A DNA stretch of 30,090 bases, from contig CAXTFM010000028.1 of the NCBI GenBank assembly GCA_964243435.1, positions 1 to 30,090 of the forward strand, written 5' to 3'. Position 1 is the first letter of the stretch, and each line of letters starts with the position of its first letter. This stretch comes from RH-AL1 sp964243435 (GTDB lineage Bacteria > Pseudomonadota > Alphaproteobacteria > Rhizobiales > Beijerinckiaceae). Position numbers and translations under genes: made by a program. Below are positions 18,324-25,686 of the stretch, in pieces. The notes beneath the pieces were generated by a model. It was not told the DNA's origin. It saw nothing but the letters and a program-made list of their open reading frames with translations, and did no database searches.

Positions 18324-19406
18324 CTAGAACGCCTCGGCCGGCACGGGCGCGCACTCCTCGGCCGCCGTCCTGAACCAGGCGACGAGGTCGCCGACGCCGC
18401 GCCGCCACGCGCGCGGCGGCGGCAGGCGCAGCGCGGCGTCGATGCGGCGCCGGTCGGACACGTAGTATCGCTGGTCGCCGGGGCGCCAGCCGTGGAAGGT
18501 GACGTCGAGCGGCGCGCCGACCAGTTCCGCGAGATGGGCGAGGAGTTGCACGAGGCTGATGGCGTTGGCCGGGCCGCCGCCGAGGTTGAAGGCTTGGCCG
18601 GAGATCGCGTCGATGGACGCCCAGGCGGCCATGTAGGCCGCGACCGCGTCATCGACGTGCAGCACGTCGCGCACCTGGTGCCCGTCGCCGTAGATGGAGA
18701 TCGGCCCGTTGGCGAGCGCGGTGCGGATGAAGTGCGCCACCCAGCCCTGGTCCTCCGTCCCCATCTGGTGCGGGCCGTAGATGCAGCTCATCCGCAGCGC
18801 GGCGGTACGCAGGCCGAAGCTGCCGGCGTAGTCCAGCACGTACTGGTCGGCGGCGCCCTTGGAACAGCCGTAGGGCGTATGAAAGGCGAGGCCGGCCGCC
18901 TCGCCGACGCCGTGGCGCCGCAGCGCCGGCTCGGTCGGCAGGTAATGGTCACCGTGAAGCGCCAGCTCGACGGCCGACAGGTCGCCGTACACCTTGTTGG
19001 TGCTGGCGAAGATCAGCGGCGCGTCGGCGTTGCGCCGGCGCAACGCTTCCAGAAGGTCGAGCGTGCCGGCGACGTTGACGGCGAAGTCGTCCGCAGGCGC
19101 TGCGAGGCTGGTCGTCACTGCGACCTGCGCGGCGAAGTGGAACACCGCCTTTGCCCCAACCGCTGCGGCCTCCAGCCTGACACGGTCGCGGAGGTCGGCG
19201 ACCTCGGCCGCGACCCGGCTGCCATGGGTGTCGCGCAACCAGCGCAGGTTGTCGGCGACGCCGGGGCGGGCGAGGGAGTCGAACACGATGACGCGGTGGC
19301 CGTCGCGGCACAGCCGGTCGACGAGGTTGCAGCCGATGAAGCCGGCCCCGCCCGTCACCAGGACCGGGCGCTCGTCGCTCCCCATTTTCACGCCGGGCGC
19401 CGTCAC
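18324..19406 (-). CDS. NAD-dependent sugar-nucleotide epimerase, CDP-paratose 2-epimerase-like SDR
   Basis: Extended SDR of 360 residues. The Rossmann motif GGAGFIGCN lies near residues 15-24. FASTNKVYGD, the catalytic YGCSK (YxxxK) and CIYGPHQMGTEDQGWVAHF are features I associate with CDP-paratose 2-epimerases rather than plain GalE. QVRDVLHVDD and FNLGGGPANAISL follow. I place the start at the GTG at 19406, which overlaps the previous gene's stop as GTGA like the other junctions here. An ATG at 19385 (MGSDERPV) is a reasonable alternative and loses seven residues. The stop codon abuts the radical SAM ATG. The enzyme probably makes an unusual NDP-hexose for the adjacent glycosyltransferases. 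The nucleotide and sugar are not certain. Confidence 0.86.
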   Translation of the reverse strand: MTAPGVKMGSDERPVLVTGGAGFIGCNLVDRLCRDGHRVIVFDSLARPGVADNLRWLRDTHGSRVAAEVADLRDRVRLEAAAVGAKAVFHFAAQVAVTTSLAAPADDFAVNVAGTLDLLEALRRRNADAPLIFASTNKVYGDLSAVELALHGDHYLPTEPALRRHGVGEAAGLAFHTPYGCSKGAADQYVLDYAGSFGLRTAALRMSCIYGPHQMGTEDQGWVAHFIRTALANGPISIYGDGHQVRDVLHVDDAVAAYMAAWASIDAISGQAFNLGGGPANAISLVQLLAHLAELVGAPLDVTFHGWRPGDQRYYVSDRRRIDAALRLPPPRAWRRGVGDLVAWFRTAAEECAPVPAEAF

Positions 19407-20509
19407 GCCACCAGCCCCCGCGCTTCGAGTTCCTTGCGCGCTTCGGCGACCTTGTCGTGCGCCTGCTGCTTCGCGACCCAGCCGGCCAACGCCTTCAAGC
19501 CCTCGGCGAAGTCGCGGCGCGGGGCGAAGCCAAGTTCGGCGCGCGCCTTGGTGATGTCGGCGAAGCAGTGCCGGATGTCGCCGGTGCGCGCCTTGCCGAG
19601 GATGTCGGGCTTGAGGTCGGAGCGGTTCATCGCCGCCGCGAAGGTTTCGGCGATGTCGAGGATCGTGCGTTCCTCGCCGCTGCCGATGTTGAACACCTGG
19701 CCCTTGGCGCGGGGCTCGTCGAGGGCGAGCAGGAACGCGTCGGCGACGTCGCCGACATGGACGAAGTCGCGCCGCTGCCGGCCGTCCTCGAACAGCAGGG
19801 GCGCGTTGCCGTTGAGCAGGCGGGAGGCGAAGATGGCGAGGACGCCGGTGTAGGGGTTCGACAGCGCCTGCCCCGGCCCGTAGACGTTGAACAGCCGCAG
19901 TGCCACGCCCTCCATGCCGTAGGCGGCGGTGACGTTGAGCGTCAGGCGCTCCTGGACGTATTTGGTCAGCGCATAAACGGAGGCGAGGTTGGGCCGCTTC
20001 CATTCCGGCGTCGCCACGGGCACGAGGTCGCGGCCTCGCCCATCGCGCGGATCCCAGCCGGCACCGCCGGCCTCGCGCTCGACGCCGTCCTCCACTCCGC
20101 CATCGACGTTGCGATACAGCCCCTCGCCATAGATGCTCATGGAGGAGGCCGTCACCACGCGCTCGACCGGCGCCTCGATTAGGCACTGCATCAGGGCGGC
20201 GGTGCCGAGGTCGTTGACCGACACGTAGTGCTCGATCGCGTACATGCTCTGCCCGACGCCGACCTCGGCGGCGAGGTGGACGACCTTGTCGACCCCGCGC
20301 AACACGCCGCGCAACCGGTCGGCGTCGCGCACGTCGCCGCGGATGAACTCGACATCGGCCGGCAGTCCGGCGGCGTGCGCCGCGCTGCCGTGGACCTGCT
20401 CGATCAGGAGATCGAGAACACGGACGTGGTACCCGCGCCGGAGGAGCCGCTCGGCGACATGGCAGCCGATGAAGCCGGCGCCGCCCGTGATCAGAACCGT
20501 GGTCGACAA
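19403..20509 (-). CDS. NAD-dependent epimerase/dehydratase, UDP-glucose 4-epimerase-like SDR
   Basis: First gene of the leftward operon, 368 residues. The only start consistent with the family N-terminus is a TTG at 20509, giving MSTTVLITGGAGFIGCH, with a G-rich stretch (GGGGGTG) just upstream. The next in-frame ATG would delete the NAD-binding motif. Seen: GGAGFIGCHVAERLL, HLAAEVGVGQSMY, ASSMSIYGEG, the catalytic YALTK (YxxxK), RLFNVYGPGQ, RRDFVHVGDV and FNIGSGEERTI. This is an extended SDR acting on NDP-sugars; 4-epimerases, 4,6-dehydratases and related enzymes share these motifs, so the precise reaction is open. Its stop overlaps the next SDR gene. A weak TTG start on the first gene may keep expression of the whole operon low. 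Confidence 0.87.
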   Translation of the reverse strand: MSTTVLITGGAGFIGCHVAERLLRRGYHVRVLDLLIEQVHGSAAHAAGLPADVEFIRGDVRDADRLRGVLRGVDKVVHLAAEVGVGQSMYAIEHYVSVNDLGTAALMQCLIEAPVERVVTASSMSIYGEGLYRNVDGGVEDGVEREAGGAGWDPRDGRGRDLVPVATPEWKRPNLASVYALTKYVQERLTLNVTAAYGMEGVALRLFNVYGPGQALSNPYTGVLAIFASRLLNGNAPLLFEDGRQRRDFVHVGDVADAFLLALDEPRAKGQVFNIGSGEERTILDIAETFAAAMNRSDLKPDILGKARTGDIRHCFADITKARAELGFAPRRDFAEGLKALAGWVAKQQAHDKVAEARKELEARGLVA

Positions 20510-20605
20510 AACACCCCCGCAAGCGACGCTGGCCGTTCCCGTCCTGATATGGCGGGACCGACGGATGAGGCCGGACGCGTGCCTCCGGCAACGGCCAAGC
20601 TACAT

Positions 20606-20627
20606 GCTTCTTCTTTGTAGAAGAAGC
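20606..20627. repeat. Perfect 9-bp inverted repeat between DUF2171 gene and epimerase operon
   Basis: GCTTCTTCT (20606-20614) and AGAAGAAGC (20619-20627) form a perfect nine-base stem with a four-base TTGT loop. It stands out as AT-rich within GC-rich DNA. It lies between the DUF2171 stop and the TTG start of the sugar operon, both on the minus strand. It could be a transcription terminator for the small gene, though no T tract follows on either strand, or an operator for the operon. Confidence 0.6.
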
Positions 20628-20681
20628 CGAACGCAAGCGCTTTCAACAGCTCCGGCTGCGATGCGAGGGTGGAACATCACC

Positions 20682-20999
20682 TCAGGGCTTGGCGTCCGCC
20701 TCCGAGCCGCCGGCCGTGGGCGCGGACACGCCGCCACCCGCGGCGGGCACCGCATCGACCTCCGACGTGCCCGGCTTGCCGGCAGCCTTGATCTCGCCCA
20801 GCGTCCTGTTGAGGTGGACGTGGGCGTCGACGTGGTCGATCCAGTTCAGCGGGACGAAGTGGTGCCGGCCGTCCGGCGAGTCCACCCTGGTGAGCTTGAT
20901 CCTGCCATCCTGCAGGTGATCGACCTTTCCGATGCGTTCGCCGTCGGCGGCGATCACCTCCATGTGCGCGTGGATCTTGCTGGTTTCGATGGTTGCCAT
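20682..20999 (-). CDS. Small DUF2171 (PRC-barrel-like) protein
   Basis: 105 residues from the ATG at 20999, which has a strong GGAGG four bases upstream. The frame is open further upstream but without family-like sequence. Residues 1-68 match the DUF2171 pattern: HMEVIAADGERIGKVDHL, IKLTRVD, HHFVPLNWIDHVDAHVHLNR. The fold is probably a PRC-barrel-like small beta domain, as found in stress-related or membrane-associated proteins of Alphaproteobacteria. The C-terminal 35 residues are a low-complexity Ala/Gly/Pro tail (AAGGGVSAPTAGGSEADAKP). It has no signal peptide. It is divergent from the TPR gene and upstream of the sugar operon on the same strand. Function unknown; involvement in the sugar pathway is not implied. 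Confidence 0.85.
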   Translation of the reverse strand: MATIETSKIHAHMEVIAADGERIGKVDHLQDGRIKLTRVDSPDGRHHFVPLNWIDHVDAHVHLNRTLGEIKAAGKPGTSEVDAVPAAGGGVSAPTAGGSEADAKP

Positions 21000-21003
21000 G
21001 TGT

Positions 21004-21008
21004 CCTCC
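21004..21008 (-). promoter_or_regulatory. Strong ribosome binding site of the DUF2171 gene
   Basis: Read on the minus strand, GGAGG lies four bases before the ATG at 20999 and fixes the start of this small gene. It is part of the inverted repeat described separately, so its accessibility may be controlled. Confidence 0.75.
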
Positions 21009-21102
21009 GTCGCGACGGCGTCCGTTTCGCATCCGCGCGCTGCGATCGAAACGCAACGGGGCATCGGCGCGAAGGCTCCCGAGGTTCCCCGCGCGACGGA
21101 GG
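21004..21102 (-). repeat. 11-bp inverted repeat able to mask the DUF2171 ribosome binding site
   Basis: CCTCCGTCGCG at 21004-21014 and CGCGACGGAGG at 21092-21102 are perfect reverse complements 77 bases apart. In a leftward transcript starting upstream of 21102, the distal arm would pair with the segment containing the GGAGG ribosome binding site. The same site also belongs to a local palindrome CCGTCGCGACGG (21007-21018), so two alternative structures are possible. The transcript start is not known. Confidence 0.5.
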
Positions 21103-21217
21103 CGATCGCCCAGGCCGGTGCGTCGGACGTCCCGGCCGCCGTCTTGCCGCGCCATCGCAAATTGGCCATGGTGCGCGGCCAGAACCGGGGCGAGCCCCAC
21201 GCTCGATAAAACCCGAC

Positions 21218-23062
21218 ATGCCGAAGGACCGCGTGCCGCCTATGCTGGTGAAGCCTTCCCCGACCCGGCCGGCATGCGTCGCGACCGCGCGCAAGCTGAC
21301 CGCCTGCCTGATCGCGGCCGGCGTCCTCGCCCTCGGTCCCGCCCCGGCGGGGGCACGCGAGGCGATCAACCTGTCGACGCCGTTCGAAGTGTCCGACAGC
21401 CCGGCCGGGAACTACCTGTCGGCGCTGGTCGCCGGCTTCGACCACGACACCACGGCGGCGGCGACCTTCTTCCGCGAAGCGCTGCGCTTCGACCCCCGCA
21501 ACCCGCAGCTGATCGAGCGCGCCTTCCTCGCCGCCCTTTCCAACGGCAACATGCTCGACGCCTTCGGCTTCGCCGACCGCATGCTGGCGCGCGACGCCAA
21601 CAACGGCTTCGCCCACCTCGTGCTCGGCGTGAAGGCGGTGCACAACCGCCAGTTCGGGCAGGCGCGGGCACAATTCGCCAAGAGCGGACCGGGCCAGAGC
21701 CGCGACGTCACGGCGACGCTTCTCACCGCCTGGAGCTTCGCCGGCTCGGGCGACGAGAAAAAGGCGCTGGAGGTGTGCGACCGCCTGCGCGACGACAACT
21801 TCGCCGTGTTCCGCGATTTCCACGCCGGACTGATCGCCGACATGATGGGCGACAAGGCAGAGGCGGGCCGCCGCTTCGGCGCCGCCTACGGCAACGACAA
21901 GAACACGCTGCGCCTCGTCGACGCCTACGGCCGCTTCCTGGCGCGCACCGGCGAGAAGGACAAGGCGCTCAAGGTTTACGGCGACTTCGACACCATCCTT
22001 CCCAACCACCCCCTGCTCGTCGCGGCGGTGGCCGACATCAAGGCCGGCAAGGTGCCGGAGCCTTTGATCAAGTCGGCCGAGCAGGGCGGCGCGGAGGTGC
22101 TGTACGGTCTAGGCTCGGCCGGCGGGCAGCACGGCGACGAGATCGCCGCCATGGTATACCTGCGCCTGTCGCTTTACCTCGCGCCGAAGAACGGGCTGGC
22201 TCTCATCACCCTCGCCGACCTTTATGACCGCTTGAAGCAGAACGAGGAAGCGGTCGCCATCTATGAGAGCGTGGCCGAGGCGAGCCCGCTGCGCACCACC
22301 GCCGACATCCAGATCGCCCAGCTCCTCGACAACCTCGGCAAGAAGAAGGAAAGCGCGGACTATCTCGGGCGCATCGTCGTCGACCATCCCGACGACGAGG
22401 ACGCGCTCCTCGCGCTCGGCAACGCCCAACGCTCCGACAAGAAGTTCGCCGACGCCGTCACGACCTACGGCAAGGCGCTCGGCGTGTCGAAGAAGCCGGA
22501 AAAGGTCGAGTGGCCGCTCTTCTACTTCCGCGGCATCGCCTTTGAGCGGCAGAACAAGTGGACGGAAGCGGTCGCCGACTTCCGCCACGCGCTGGCGCTG
22601 TCCCCCGACCAGCCGCTGGTGCTGAACTACCTCGGCTACAGCTGGGTCGACCGCGGCGAGAATCTCGACGAAGCCTTCACCATGCTCCACAAGGCCGTCG
22701 AACTCAGGCCGAGCGACGGCTACATCGTCGACAGCCTGGGCTGGGCCTATTACAAGCTCGGCAAGTACGACGAGGCGGTGAAGGAGCTGGAGCGGGCGAT
22801 CGACCTGAAGCCCGGCGACCCCACCATCAACGACCACCTCGGCGACGCCTACTGGCGGGTCGGCCGCAAGCTCGACGCACACTTTCAATGGAACCACGCC
22901 CGCGACCTCGGGCCGGAACCCGACGACAAGAAGAAGATCATCGACAAGATCGCCAACGGCATGCCGGCGGAGAAGGCGCCCGAGTCGGCCAATGCCAAGG
23001 ACACCAACGGTCCGGCCGCCGTCCCCGACGAGAACGCCATCGGCAAGAAGGACGGGGGCTGA
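21218..23062 (+). CDS. Exported tetratricopeptide-repeat protein
   Basis: 614 residues from an ATG at 21218, or 606 from the in-frame ATG at 21242 (MLVKPSPTRP), which has AGGAC about ten bases upstream; the start is not settled. A basic N-terminus and the hydrophobic stretch LTACLIAAGVLALG followed by APAGA predict a Sec signal peptide, so the protein is periplasmic or outer-membrane associated. The rest is TPR-like helical repeats, clearest at about residues 320-570 (LALITLADLYDRLKQNEEAV; YFRGIAFERQNKWTEAV; VLNYLGYSWVDRGENLDEAF; DSLGWAYYKLGKYDEAV; NDHLGDAYWRVGR). The C-terminus is lysine/aspartate-rich. ispE follows after 35 bases, an association I recall as common in Alphaproteobacteria. 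It probably acts as a scaffold; its partners are unknown. Confidence 0.9.
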   Translation: MPKDRVPPMLVKPSPTRPACVATARKLTACLIAAGVLALGPAPAGAREAINLSTPFEVSDSPAGNYLSALVAGFDHDTTAAATFFREALRFDPRNPQLIERAFLAALSNGNMLDAFGFADRMLARDANNGFAHLVLGVKAVHNRQFGQARAQFAKSGPGQSRDVTATLLTAWSFAGSGDEKKALEVCDRLRDDNFAVFRDFHAGLIADMMGDKAEAGRRFGAAYGNDKNTLRLVDAYGRFLARTGEKDKALKVYGDFDTILPNHPLLVAAVADIKAGKVPEPLIKSAEQGGAEVLYGLGSAGGQHGDEIAAMVYLRLSLYLAPKNGLALITLADLYDRLKQNEEAVAIYESVAEASPLRTTADIQIAQLLDNLGKKKESADYLGRIVVDHPDDEDALLALGNAQRSDKKFADAVTTYGKALGVSKKPEKVEWPLFYFRGIAFERQNKWTEAVADFRHALALSPDQPLVLNYLGYSWVDRGENLDEAFTMLHKAVELRPSDGYIVDSLGWAYYKLGKYDEAVKELERAIDLKPGDPTINDHLGDAYWRVGRKLDAHFQWNHARDLGPEPDDKKKIIDKIANGMPAEKAPESANAKDTNGPAAVPDENAIGKKDGG

Positions 23063-23097
23063 CCAACCGCTCGCCTGACTCGCGAGCGAGTCTCGCC

Positions 23098-23964
23098 GTG
23101 TACGTCGAGCGCGCGCCGGCCAAGGTCAACCTGACCCTGCACATCACCGGACGACGCGCGGACGGCTGGCACGAGTTGCGAAGCCTCGTCGTGTTCACGC
23201 GAAGCGGTGACACGCTGACCCTGCGGCCGGAACCGGCGCTGAGCCTCGCCGTCAACGGCCCGACCGCCGGTGCGGCCGGCAGCCTCGACGGCAACCTGGT
23301 CGTGCGCGCGGCGCGCGCGTTGGCCGAACGCATCGACGGGCTGGTGCTCGGCGCCTTTCACCTGACCAAGCGCCTGCCGGTGGCGGCCGGCATCGGCGGC
23401 GGGTCGTCCGACGCCGCCGCGGCGCTGCGCCTGCTCGCGCGGGCGAACGGCCTCGCGCCCGACGACCCCCGTCTGCGCGCTGCCGCGGCGGCGACGGGCG
23501 CCGATATCCCCGTGTGCCTCGACGCCGTCGCCCGCGTGATGGCCGGCGTCGGCGACGAACTGGGGCCGCCGCTCAAGCTGCCGCCCCTGCCCGCCCTGGT
23601 GGTCAATCCCGGCGTCGCGCTGGAAACGCGCGCGGTGTTCGCGCGCATGAACCTGCCGGCGGGCTGGACGAGCGGCGCGGGCGCCCACCCCGCGGTCGTC
23701 GACGGTCTTTCACCCGGCGACCTCGTCGCGGCGTTGCGGCGGGGACGCAACGATATGGAGGACGCCGCCTGCCGTCTGGTGCCGGTTGTGTCCGACGTGC
23801 TCGCCGTGCTCGCGGCCGCGCCGGGGTGCCGCCTCGCGCGCATGTCGGGCTCGGGAGCGACCTGCGTCGGCCTGTTCGCGGACTGCCGGTCGGCGGGGCG
23901 CGCCGCCAAGGTGATCGGGCGCCACCACCCCGGCTGGTGGGTGAAGCCGTCCATGCTCGGCTGA
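23098..23964 (+). CDS. ispE: 4-diphosphocytidyl-2-C-methyl-D-erythritol kinase IspE
   Basis: ATP-dependent GHMP kinase of the non-mevalonate (MEP) isoprenoid pathway, phosphorylating CDP-methylerythritol. 288 residues from the GTG at 23098. The open frame continues upstream but lies over the TPR gene. Family blocks: ERAPAKVNLTLHITGRRADGWHEL at the N-terminus with the substrate-binding lysine and asparagine, the GHMP ATP-binding loop PVAAGIGGGSSDAAAALR (about 97-114), GADIPVCL, and the C-terminal glycine loop MSGSGATCVGLF. No strong ribosome binding site precedes the GTG, so translation may depend on coupling to the TPR gene 35 bases upstream. No other pathway genes are in the window. Confidence 0.95.
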   Translation: MYVERAPAKVNLTLHITGRRADGWHELRSLVVFTRSGDTLTLRPEPALSLAVNGPTAGAAGSLDGNLVVRAARALAERIDGLVLGAFHLTKRLPVAAGIGGGSSDAAAALRLLARANGLAPDDPRLRAAAAATGADIPVCLDAVARVMAGVGDELGPPLKLPPLPALVVNPGVALETRAVFARMNLPAGWTSGAGAHPAVVDGLSPGDLVAALRRGRNDMEDAACRLVPVVSDVLAVLAAAPGCRLARMSGSGATCVGLFADCRSAGRAAKVIGRHHPGWWVKPSMLG

Positions 23965-24045
23965 CGACCTGCCGCACCGTGAGCTCTAATCAAATCTTCA
24001 CCGCTGGTCGGTTAAGCATGGGTCAGGATCGGATGGACCTGAAGA

Positions 24046-24597
24046 ATGAGCATTCTTTCGGATGAGGAGCGCGCCGCCGTTCAAGCCGTGCCGCTCGGCC
24101 GCAGCCGCATCCGGCGCGCCGAGGCCCTGGTCAACCCGGCGTCGGGCCTTGCCAACGACTACCTCAATCTATTCAACGAGATCGTCATGCTCGTCGAGCA
24201 GCTGCCGACGATGCCCGAATTGCTCGACGACATCCAGAACTGGCGCCCGGTGGGCTACCGCGACTATTTCGATCGCTCGATCCTGCCCGGGCGCGGCTCG
24301 GCCATCGAGGCCTACGACCAGCTCGATGCTCGCTTCCGCCGCGACTTCGAGGAGGTCGTCGCCGAACTCGACCGGCGCTCGACGGGTGCCGTCGCCGCCG
24401 TGCGCCGACACTGCCGGCTCAAGGGCACGGACGACCCCGCGGCGCTGGTACTGATCTGCGAGCGCGCCGGCACGACGATCCGGGAGGTGCTGGACAAGGC
24501 GACCATGCTGGTCAACCACGGCGCCGTCGTCGCCGTCAGCGACCTCGTCCAGGATCGGACCGACCGCCTGTTCGCCCGCCTCGCACCCACCGGCTAG
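24046..24597 (+). CDS. Conserved-looking hypothetical protein, family not recognised
   Basis: 183 residues from the ATG at 24046. I do not recognise a named domain. It appears to be a soluble, mostly helical, charged protein with no signal peptide or membrane segment. Notable stretches are SRIRRAEALVNPASGLANDYLN, a hydrophobic/acidic run through NEIVMLVEQLPTMPELLDD, then WRPVGYRDYFDRSILPGRGSAIEAYD and a long helical part with FEEVVAELDRR. The C-terminal region has RAGTTIREVLDKATMLVNHG and ends VQDRTDRLFARLAPTG. Codon use matches the neighbours and the sequence looks protein-like, so I regard it as real. It stands 81 bases after ispE and 72 bases before the threonylcarbamoyl-AMP synthase; it may be transcribed with either. 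Confidence 0.82.
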   Translation: MSILSDEERAAVQAVPLGRSRIRRAEALVNPASGLANDYLNLFNEIVMLVEQLPTMPELLDDIQNWRPVGYRDYFDRSILPGRGSAIEAYDQLDARFRRDFEEVVAELDRRSTGAVAAVRRHCRLKGTDDPAALVLICERAGTTIREVLDKATMLVNHGAVVAVSDLVQDRTDRLFARLAPTG

Positions 24598-24617
24598 ACC
24601 ACGCCGGCTAGACCGCG
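24590..24617. repeat. 14-bp tandem duplication over a stop codon
   Basis: CCGGCTAGACCACG (24590-24603) is followed directly by CCGGCTAGACCGCG (24604-24617), identical at 13 of 14 positions. The first copy contains the TAG stop of the preceding hypothetical gene. It looks like a recent slippage duplication. The odd period would shift the frame, but both copies lie at or after the stop, so it has no coding effect. Confidence 0.75.
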
Positions 24618-24669
24618 CCGGGTTGACGGGTGCGCGCCGAGCGCGCACGCCCTGCGCGGAGATCGAGCG

Positions 24670-25596
24670 GTGCCGATGGATGACGAGGTTCGCGCGGCCG
24701 GCCGCCTCCTCGCGCAGGGACGGCTCGTCGCATTCCCGACCGAAACCGTGTACGGCCTCGGCGCCGACGCCACCGCCCCCGCCGCGGTCGCGCGCATCTA
24801 CGCCGCCAAAGGGCGCCCGCGCTTCAACCCGCTGATCGCCCATGTGGCGGATCACGCCGCGGCGCGGCGCGAGGGCCGCTTCACCCGCGACGCCGAGCGC
24901 CTCGCCGCCGCCTTCTGGCCGGGGCCGCTCACCCTGGTGCTCCCGCGCGCGGCGGGCGGCACGGTGTGCGACCTCGCCTGCGCCGGCCTCGCCGGCGTCG
25001 GGCTGCGCGTGCCGGCGCACCCGCTGGCCGCCGCCCTGCTCCGGGCGGCGGGGCGCCCGGTGGCCGCCCCTTCCGCGAACCGCTCGGGACGGCTCAGCCC
25101 GACGCGGGCCGCCGACGTGGTGCGCGACCTCGGCGCGGCGGTGGACCTGGTGCTCGACGGCGGCACCTGCCCGGTCGGCGTCGAATCGACCATCATCGGC
25201 TGCCGCGACGGCACCAGCGTGCTGCTGCGGCCCGGCGGGGTGTCGCGCGAGGAGGTGGAACGGGTCATCGGCCGCCCGCTCGACGCGCATGACGGCGGCA
25301 TCAGCGCGCCGGGCATGCTGGCCTCGCATTATGCGCCGGCGGCGACGCTCCGGCTCGATGCCACCGCGATTCGACCCGGCGAATGCGGCCTCGACTTCGC
25401 CGGCCGGCTCGGCCGCGACGCGCTCGACCTGTCGCCGCGCGGCGACCTCGCGGAAGCGGCGGCGAACCTTTACGCCCATCTCCGCCACCTCGACGAGACC
25501 GGCCCCGGCCGCATCGCGGTCGCCCCCGTTCCCGACCGGGGACTCGGCGCCGCGGTCAACGACCGGCTCCGCCGCGCCGCCGCGCCGCGGGATTGA
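24670..25596 (+). CDS. L-threonylcarbamoyladenylate synthase, Sua5 type
   Basis: Makes threonylcarbamoyl-AMP from threonine, bicarbonate and ATP, the first step of the t6A37 modification of ANN-decoding tRNAs. 308 residues from a GTG at 24670 with GGAGAT six bases upstream. The ATG at 24676 is an alternative two codons later. The YrdC domain (about 1-205) shows RLVAFPTETVYGLGADA, KGRPRFNPLIAHV, WPGPLTLVLPRA, VAAPSANRSGRLSPT, VESTIIGC and LLRPGG. A C-terminal Sua5 domain follows (ISAPGMLASHYAP, then about 80 residues). The length and two-domain layout mark it as Sua5/YwlC-like rather than the short TsaC. It ends 60 bases before the LexA box, so it is probably not part of the SOS operon. Confidence 0.95.
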   Translation: MPMDDEVRAAGRLLAQGRLVAFPTETVYGLGADATAPAAVARIYAAKGRPRFNPLIAHVADHAAARREGRFTRDAERLAAAFWPGPLTLVLPRAAGGTVCDLACAGLAGVGLRVPAHPLAAALLRAAGRPVAAPSANRSGRLSPTRAADVVRDLGAAVDLVLDGGTCPVGVESTIIGCRDGTSVLLRPGGVSREEVERVIGRPLDAHDGGISAPGMLASHYAPAATLRLDATAIRPGECGLDFAGRLGRDALDLSPRGDLAEAAANLYAHLRHLDETGPGRIAVAPVPDRGLGAAVNDRLRRAAAPRD

Positions 25597-25622
25597 ACAG
25601 GGCGAGTTCTCCACAGCCCTTG

Positions 25623-25655
25623 CTTGACTCGCGATCCCACCGCAGGAATCTATAG
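25623..25655 (+). promoter_or_regulatory. Possible imuA promoter
   Basis: CTTGAC at 25623-25628 matches the alphaproteobacterial -35 consensus and CTATAG at 25650-25655 resembles the -10. The 21-base spacing is longer than the usual 17-18, so one of the two may be wrong. The -10-like element abuts the LexA box, consistent with repression by promoter occlusion. Confidence 0.4.
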
Positions 25656-25670
25656 GAACAAATACAGAAC
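25656..25670 (+). promoter_or_regulatory. LexA (SOS) box upstream of imuA
   Basis: GAAC-AAATACA-GAAC is an exact GAAC-N7-GAAC direct repeat, the reverse complement of the alphaproteobacterial LexA operator GTTC-N7-GTTC. It lies 16 bases before the imuA ATG. imuA-imuB-dnaE2 cassettes are well-known LexA targets in this class, so location and sequence agree. Confidence 0.88.
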
Positions 25671-25686
25671 AAAGCGGGGTTGATCG

